A DNA stretch of 17,550 bases from Acidobacteriota bacterium (lineage in GTDB: Bacteria; Acidobacteriota; Thermoanaerobaculia; Multivoradales; JAHEKO01), in NCBI GenBank assembly GCA_027296385.1, contig JAPUJD010000091.1, positions 1 through 17,550 of the forward strand, given 5' to 3'. Position 1 is the first letter of the stretch, and every line of letters starts with the position of its first letter. The notes under the pieces were generated by a model. It worked only from the letters and a program-made list of their open reading frames with translations, was not told the DNA's origin and searched no databases. This document shows, in pieces, positions 14,353 through 17,550 of this stretch. The translations under genes and the position numbers were made by a program.

Positions 14353-14380
14353 AACGACAGGTTTCGCCGGGGGAATTCCC
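14353..14380 (-). promoter_or_regulatory. Candidate SigR-type ECF promoter before the anti-sigma gene
   Basis: Minus strand GGGAAT (14375-14380), 19 nt, GTT (14353-14355). The known SigR/SigH consensus is GGGAAT or GGAA(C/T) with about 18 nt to GTT. Transcription would begin near 14345, about 43 nt before the anti-sigma ATG. The -35 lies in a GGGAATTCCC palindrome. A 6-bp inverted repeat (CCGGCG 14390-14395, CGCCGG 14406-14411) is just upstream and could end the sigma transcript, but without a T-run. Confidence 0.5.
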
Positions 14381-14473
14381 AATCCTACACCGGCGACGCA
14401 AGGGCCGCCGGGCTACGAGCCGAGATGAGAAAAAGCCGGGGCTGATGGATCGACGCGGCGAGTGCGCGCCTGC

Positions 14474-15088
14474 TCAGACGCTCTTGGGCCGGCTGCGCAT
14501 CTTGGCCGGCTCACCGTTGCGCAGGTAGCCGCGCTCGCGCGCATACTTGAGCAGCGACGACTCGAGAAGCTTACGGCCGCGATAGAGCCGGCTCATCACG
14601 GTGCCGACCGGGACGTCGATGACCCCGGCGATCTCCTTGTAGGAGAGATCCTCCAAGTCGGCCAACAATACCGCCATCCGGTAGTCGGGCGGCAGCGCTT
14701 TGATGGCGCGCTGGAGGTCCACGTCGAGCACGCCCTCGAGCGCAAGATCCTCGGGAGTCCTGTGGCAGTTGCGGACCTCATCGCTGACCTGGGTCTCGAA
14801 GGCGTCCTCGATGTTCGCAAAATCAGCCTGGCGCGGGGTCTGCTGCTTTTTGCGATACGCATTGATAAACGTGTTCTTCAGAATCTTGAACAACCAGGCC
14901 TTGAAGTTGGTGCCTTCCTGGAACTTGTCGTAGTACTTGTAGGCCTTGAGGTAGGTCTCCTGGACCAGGTCTTCGGCATCCTGGGGGTTGCGCGCCATCC
15001 GGTAGGCGGTGTTGTACAGGCTGTCGATGAAAGGCATCGCAGCATCTTCGAAATCCCAACCGCTCTTGTGCCTAACCTGTGCCGTCAT
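14474..15088 (-). CDS. SigR-like ECF RNA polymerase sigma factor
   Basis: A 204-residue ECF sigma factor. Region 2 (about 17-85): AMPFIDSLYNTAYRMARNPQ, DAEDLVQETYLKAYKYYDKF, FKAWLFKILKNTFINAYRKK. Region 4 (about 122-185): ALPPDYRMAVLLADLEDLSY, KEIAGVIDVPVGTVMSRLYR. These closely resemble Streptomyces SigR (NPxDAEDLVQETYxKAY, EGTNxKAWLxxILxNTFIN, VGTVMSRLxRGR), which controls the thiol-oxidative stress response. The RsrA-like gene downstream supports this type. ATG 15088 has a perfect GGAGG (15096-15100) 7 nt upstream. A sigma-54-like promoter lies at 15124-15141, giving a leader of about 27 nt. C-terminal tail is rich in Arg/Lys. The Streptomyces-type thioredoxin/reductase genes are replaced here by a Cys-free thioredoxin-fold gene. 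Confidence 0.92.
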   Translation of the reverse strand: MTAQVRHKSGWDFEDAAMPFIDSLYNTAYRMARNPQDAEDLVQETYLKAYKYYDKFQEGTNFKAWLFKILKNTFINAYRKKQQTPRQADFANIEDAFETQVSDEVRNCHRTPEDLALEGVLDVDLQRAIKALPPDYRMAVLLADLEDLSYKEIAGVIDVPVGTVMSRLYRGRKLLESSLLKYARERGYLRNGEPAKMRSRPKSV

Positions 15089-15123
15089 GGCCCAACCTCC
15101 GATCTAGACTTCGCGCCCCTGAT

Positions 15124-15141
15124 AAGCATGGACCGTGCCAG
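15124..15141 (-). promoter_or_regulatory. Sigma-54 (-24/-12) promoter of the ECF sigma gene
   Basis: Minus strand CTGGCACGGTCCATGCTT against YTGGCACGNNNNTTGCW: the -24 box is perfect, the -12 box reads ATGC instead of TTGC, and GG-N10-GC spacing is exact. The start point would fall near 15115, 27 nt before the ATG. It is placed like the one before the PEGA gene. Confidence 0.68.
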
Positions 15142-15214
15142 GCTCTAGCAGCCCGGCTATCAACCGGTTGGCGCCGGATGCAAGATGCGGGGCAACGAAT
15201 CCGTCCAACCTGGG

Positions 15215-15251
15215 GGACGAGTGTCGTCCGTCGCCGAGGGCGCGACGGACG
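15215..15251 (-). terminator. Strong hairpin past nuoN, with an overlapping alternative stem
   Basis: CGTCCGTCGC (15225-15234) pairs perfectly with GCGACGGACG (15242-15251) over a 7-nt loop, 13 nt after the nuoN stop. A second perfect stem (GGACGA/TCGTCC, 15215-15229, 3-nt loop) shares five bases with the first, so only one can form fully. No T-run, so a Rho-related or RNA-stabilising end is as likely as intrinsic termination. Confidence 0.5.
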
Positions 15252-15264
15252 TGGCGCGGCAAGT

Positions 15265-16722
15265 TCAGGGAAGGGCCAGGAGGCTCGACTTGGCGAGCTC
15301 GACCAGCGGACCGGGCAGGATGCCGAGCAAAAGGGTGACCAGAGCGCAAAAGCCGATGGTGACGCCGAGGCCTGGCGCTTCGAGCGGCCTCGGCGTCGTG
15401 TCAGCGGAATCCTTCAGATACATCTGGACCACGATGCCGAAGTAGAAGTAGAGCGAGAGAGCGCTGGCCAGGACGCCGATGACCGCCACCCAGGTCCAGC
15501 CAGCCTCGACCGCTGCGGCGAAGAGGTAGATCTTGCCGAAGAAGCCACCGGTCGGCGGGATACCGGTCAGGGCCAGCATGAAGATCAGCATCATGGCGGC
15601 CAGGAAGGGTGAGCGTCGGGCGAGGCCCGCGTAGTCTTCGTAGGTCTCGCCGGCGTAGTCCTTGCGCTCCAGGAGGATCACCGTGCCGAACACGCCGAGC
15701 GTGATAACGCTATAGGCCAGCATGTAGAAGAGCACGGCCCACTGACCGTCCTCGCTCATCGCCAGCACGCCCATCAGGATGTAGCCGGTGTGCCCGATCG
15801 AGCTGTAGGCCAGCATGCGCTTGACGTTGTTCTGGGTCAGTGCGGCGAGATTACCCCAGATCATGGTCACCGCCGCGATCGCCGCGGTGATGATCTGCCA
15901 GTCCACGTGGATTCCCGGGAGCGCCATGTAGAAGATCCGTATCAGGATGGCGAACGACGCCGCCTTGGACGCTACCGCCAGGAACGCCGTCACCGGCGTC
16001 GGAGCGCCGACGTAGACGTCCGGGGTCCAGACGTGGAACGGCACGGCCGAGACCTTGAAGAAGAGCCCGATCGCCAACATCAGCCAACCGATGCCGAACA
16101 ACGTCAGCGCGGACTCACCGGCCGCCGGCTGGGCAGCTGCGATGGCGGCCAGGCCGAGCTCACCGGTCGCCCCGTAGAGCAGCGAGATGCCGTAGAGCAT
16201 GATGCCGCTCGACAGGGCGCCAAGAACGAAGTACTTGAGTGCCGCTTCGGTGGAGCGGATCTCGAACTTGAAGTACCCGACGAGAATGTAGCTCGACAGA
16301 GCCATCAGCTCGAGCGAGATCCAAATCGACAGCAGATTGACGCCGCCGACCATGAGCAACATGCCGGTCGCCGCCATCAGCAGCAGAGAGTAGAACTCGC
16401 CGGCGCGGTAGCCACTCTCTTCGACGAAGCGGCACGCCAGAACAGCCGTCAGCAGCGTCGCGCCCAGGAGCAGCAGTTTCCAGTAGATCGCGTAGCCGTC
16501 GAGCACGAACATGCCCGCCAGGATCGCTTGCCCCGGGGCGTCGCTCGCCACCCACACCACCATGACCGCGGTCGTCGCCAGAGAGACGAGCGTGAACACG
16601 GTCGCCGAGCGACTGCTGATGCCTTTGCCGAATGAAGAACCGACCAGCAGCAGCATGCCCGCCACCAGCAGGAACCCCTCCGGCAGGAGGTACCAGAACT
16701 CCGCCAGGGGAATCTGGCCCAT
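15265..16722 (-). CDS. nuoN: NADH-quinone oxidoreductase subunit N
   Basis: NuoN is one of three antiporter-like subunits that pump protons in the membrane arm of respiratory complex I. The 485-residue length is normal, with about 14 hydrophobic helices. The conserved charged residues of the proton path are all present: E138 in ISLELMALSSYILVGY, K223 in LFFKVSAVPFHVWTPD, K253 in AVASKAASF, and K397 in TGGFFGKIYLF. The AYSSIGHTGYILMG block at 305-318 is characteristic of N rather than M. ATG 16722 is 4 nt after the nuoM stop with AGGCGG as ribosome-binding site. It is the last gene of the nuo operon in the usual L-M-N order and is followed by a strong hairpin. Confidence 0.96.
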   Translation of the reverse strand: MGQIPLAEFWYLLPEGFLLVAGMLLLVGSSFGKGISSRSATVFTLVSLATTAVMVVWVASDAPGQAILAGMFVLDGYAIYWKLLLLGATLLTAVLACRFVEESGYRAGEFYSLLLMAATGMLLMVGGVNLLSIWISLELMALSSYILVGYFKFEIRSTEAALKYFVLGALSSGIMLYGISLLYGATGELGLAAIAAAQPAAGESALTLFGIGWLMLAIGLFFKVSAVPFHVWTPDVYVGAPTPVTAFLAVASKAASFAILIRIFYMALPGIHVDWQIITAAIAAVTMIWGNLAALTQNNVKRMLAYSSIGHTGYILMGVLAMSEDGQWAVLFYMLAYSVITLGVFGTVILLERKDYAGETYEDYAGLARRSPFLAAMMLIFMLALTGIPPTGGFFGKIYLFAAAVEAGWTWVAVIGVLASALSLYFYFGIVVQMYLKDSADTTPRPLEAPGLGVTIGFCALVTLLLGILPGPLVELAKSSLLALP

Positions 16723-16726
16723 CCGC

Positions 16727-17550
16727 CTACTTCGCCGCCTCCCTCGTCAGCTCGACCGGTGCCACTGTTTCGTGCGGTAGCGAACCTGCCCCAGCAGTCA
16801 CTAGCGTGACGTTGGCGGCGTAGTCGGCGTCGACCTTGCGCACGATGTAGTCGACCGGCTTCTCCAGCACCGCGAAGAACGGCTTCGGGTAGAGACCGAT
16901 CCAGAAACAGAGGATCACGATCGGCATGAGGTAGAGCAGCTCGCGCTTGTTGAGATCGGCCAGGTTCTCGTTCTCGGGGTTGGTGATCGGGCCGAAGAAG
17001 ACGCGTTGGAACATCCACAGCATGTAGGCCGCGCCGAGCACGATCCCGACCGCTCCGACCAGGGCCCACCACCACACTCGGTTGAAGGCGCCGACGAGGA
17101 TCGTGAACTCACCGACGAATCCGTTCAGGGTCGGCAGCCCGATCGACGACAGGGTCATGATCAAGAAAATGGTCGCGAACAGCGGCATCTTGCTCGACAA
17201 GCCGCCGTAGTCGGCGATCATCCTCGTGTGCCGGCGCTCGTAGAGCACTCCGACGAGCAGGAAGAGTGCGCCGGTCGACAGCCCGTGGTTGATCATTTGC
17301 AGGATGCCGCCGTTGAGGCCGCTGGTGTTGAGGGCAAAGACGCCGAGCATCACGAAGCCGAGATGGCTGACCGAGGAGTACGCGACCAGCTTCTTCATGT
17401 CCTTCTGCGCCATGGCGACGAGACCGCCATAGATAATGCCCATGATCGACAGAGTCACCATCCAGGGCAAGAGCTGCCGTGTCGCCTCCGGCAGGATCGG
17501 TAGCGAGAAACGGATGAAACCGTAGGTTCCCATCTTCAGCAGAACGCCGG
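16727..17550 (-). CDS. nuoM: NADH-quinone oxidoreductase subunit M, C-terminal part (runs off right edge)
   Basis: The last 274 or so residues of the complex I antiporter-like subunit M. The frame stays open to the window edge, where GVLLKMGTYGFIRFSLPILP is the conserved mid-protein block of NuoM, so the visible ATG at 17533 is internal. Other family blocks: KKLVAYSSVSHLGFVMLG, INHGLSTGALFLLVG, DYGGLSSKMP and LPTLNGFVGEFTIL. The C-terminal tail after the last helix is somewhat longer than usual (VEKP..RKVDADYAANV onward, about 40 residues). The gene lies directly before nuoN; nuoL should be to the right, outside the window. Confidence 0.95.
   Translation of the reverse strand, partial: GVLLKMGTYGFIRFSLPILPEATRQLLPWMVTLSIMGIIYGGLVAMAQKDMKKLVAYSSVSHLGFVMLGVFALNTSGLNGGILQMINHGLSTGALFLLVGVLYERRHTRMIADYGGLSSKMPLFATIFLIMTLSSIGLPTLNGFVGEFTILVGAFNRVWWWALVGAVGIVLGAAYMLWMFQRVFFGPITNPENENLADLNKRELLYLMPIVILCFWIGLYPKPFFAVLEKPVDYIVRKVDADYAANVTLVTAGAGSLPHETVAPVELTREAAK

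Noticed and set aside
14425..14455. T-run after GGC as an intrinsic terminator of the sigma gene (minus strand)
   Set aside because: Only a 4-bp stem (GCCG/CGGC) with a long loop precedes the T-run; too weak to call.
15790..16635. Plus-strand ORF (281 aa) opposite nuoN
   Set aside because: Asp/Arg/His/Gln-rich reading of the complement of transmembrane coding; clearly a shadow.

Overview
The window is dense, GC-rich bacterial chromosome with 17 protein-coding genes, almost no intergenic space, and no sign of a prophage, insertion sequence, CRISPR array, rRNA or tRNA. LptD marks a Gram-negative, diderm cell. Together with CsgG-family proteins, PEGA repeats, a degenerate protein kinase fused to a TonB domain, and two sequences resembling sigma-54 promoters, this fits an Acidobacteriota-like lineage (Thermoanaerobaculia/Holophagae type). 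That assignment is inference from gene content and style only; no marker gene is present.

Left part (1-5757). On the minus strand a thiolase is followed by a 5'-partial-window lptD that starts inside the thiolase stop codon; lptD runs off the left edge. Divergent from the thiolase lie ruvX (16S rRNA processing/Holliday-junction-fold nuclease family) and mltG (peptidoglycan chain terminator). Then comes a 696-residue protein with a pseudokinase, one membrane helix, a coiled coil, a Pro-rich linker and a C-terminal TonB domain.

Middle part (5801-9817). Two adjacent secreted CsgG-family paralogues are on the minus strand; the longer one is followed by a clear intrinsic terminator. On the plus strand are a DUF3891 protein and an O6-alkylguanine-DNA alkyltransferase-type protein. 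Converging on these is a secreted double-PEGA protein with Ser/Arg-rich and Gly/Tyr-rich low-complexity segments, preceded by a near-consensus sigma-54 promoter.

Right-centre operon (9983-13350, minus). An M23 zinc peptidase, a GHMP (HddA-like) sugar kinase and a DnaJ-like protein sit head to tail. The DnaJ-like protein has lost the Asp of its HPD motif and half of its zinc-binding cysteines.

Right part (13603-17550, minus). Genes nuoM (partial) and nuoN of respiratory complex I are followed by a strong hairpin. Next is a probable redox-stress module: a SigR-like ECF sigma factor, an RsrA-like zinc anti-sigma factor, and a secreted thioredoxin-fold protein without any cysteine. The sigma gene has a sigma-54-like promoter, and a SigR-type promoter (GGGAAT-N19-GTT) lies between the sigma and anti-sigma genes. 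This suggests a two-tier circuit in which an enhancer-dependent input sets sigma level, thiol stress releases sigma from the anti-sigma factor, and sigma boosts its own anti-sigma factor and the thioredoxin-fold protein. I consider this module and the pseudokinase-TonB fusion the two items most worth following up.
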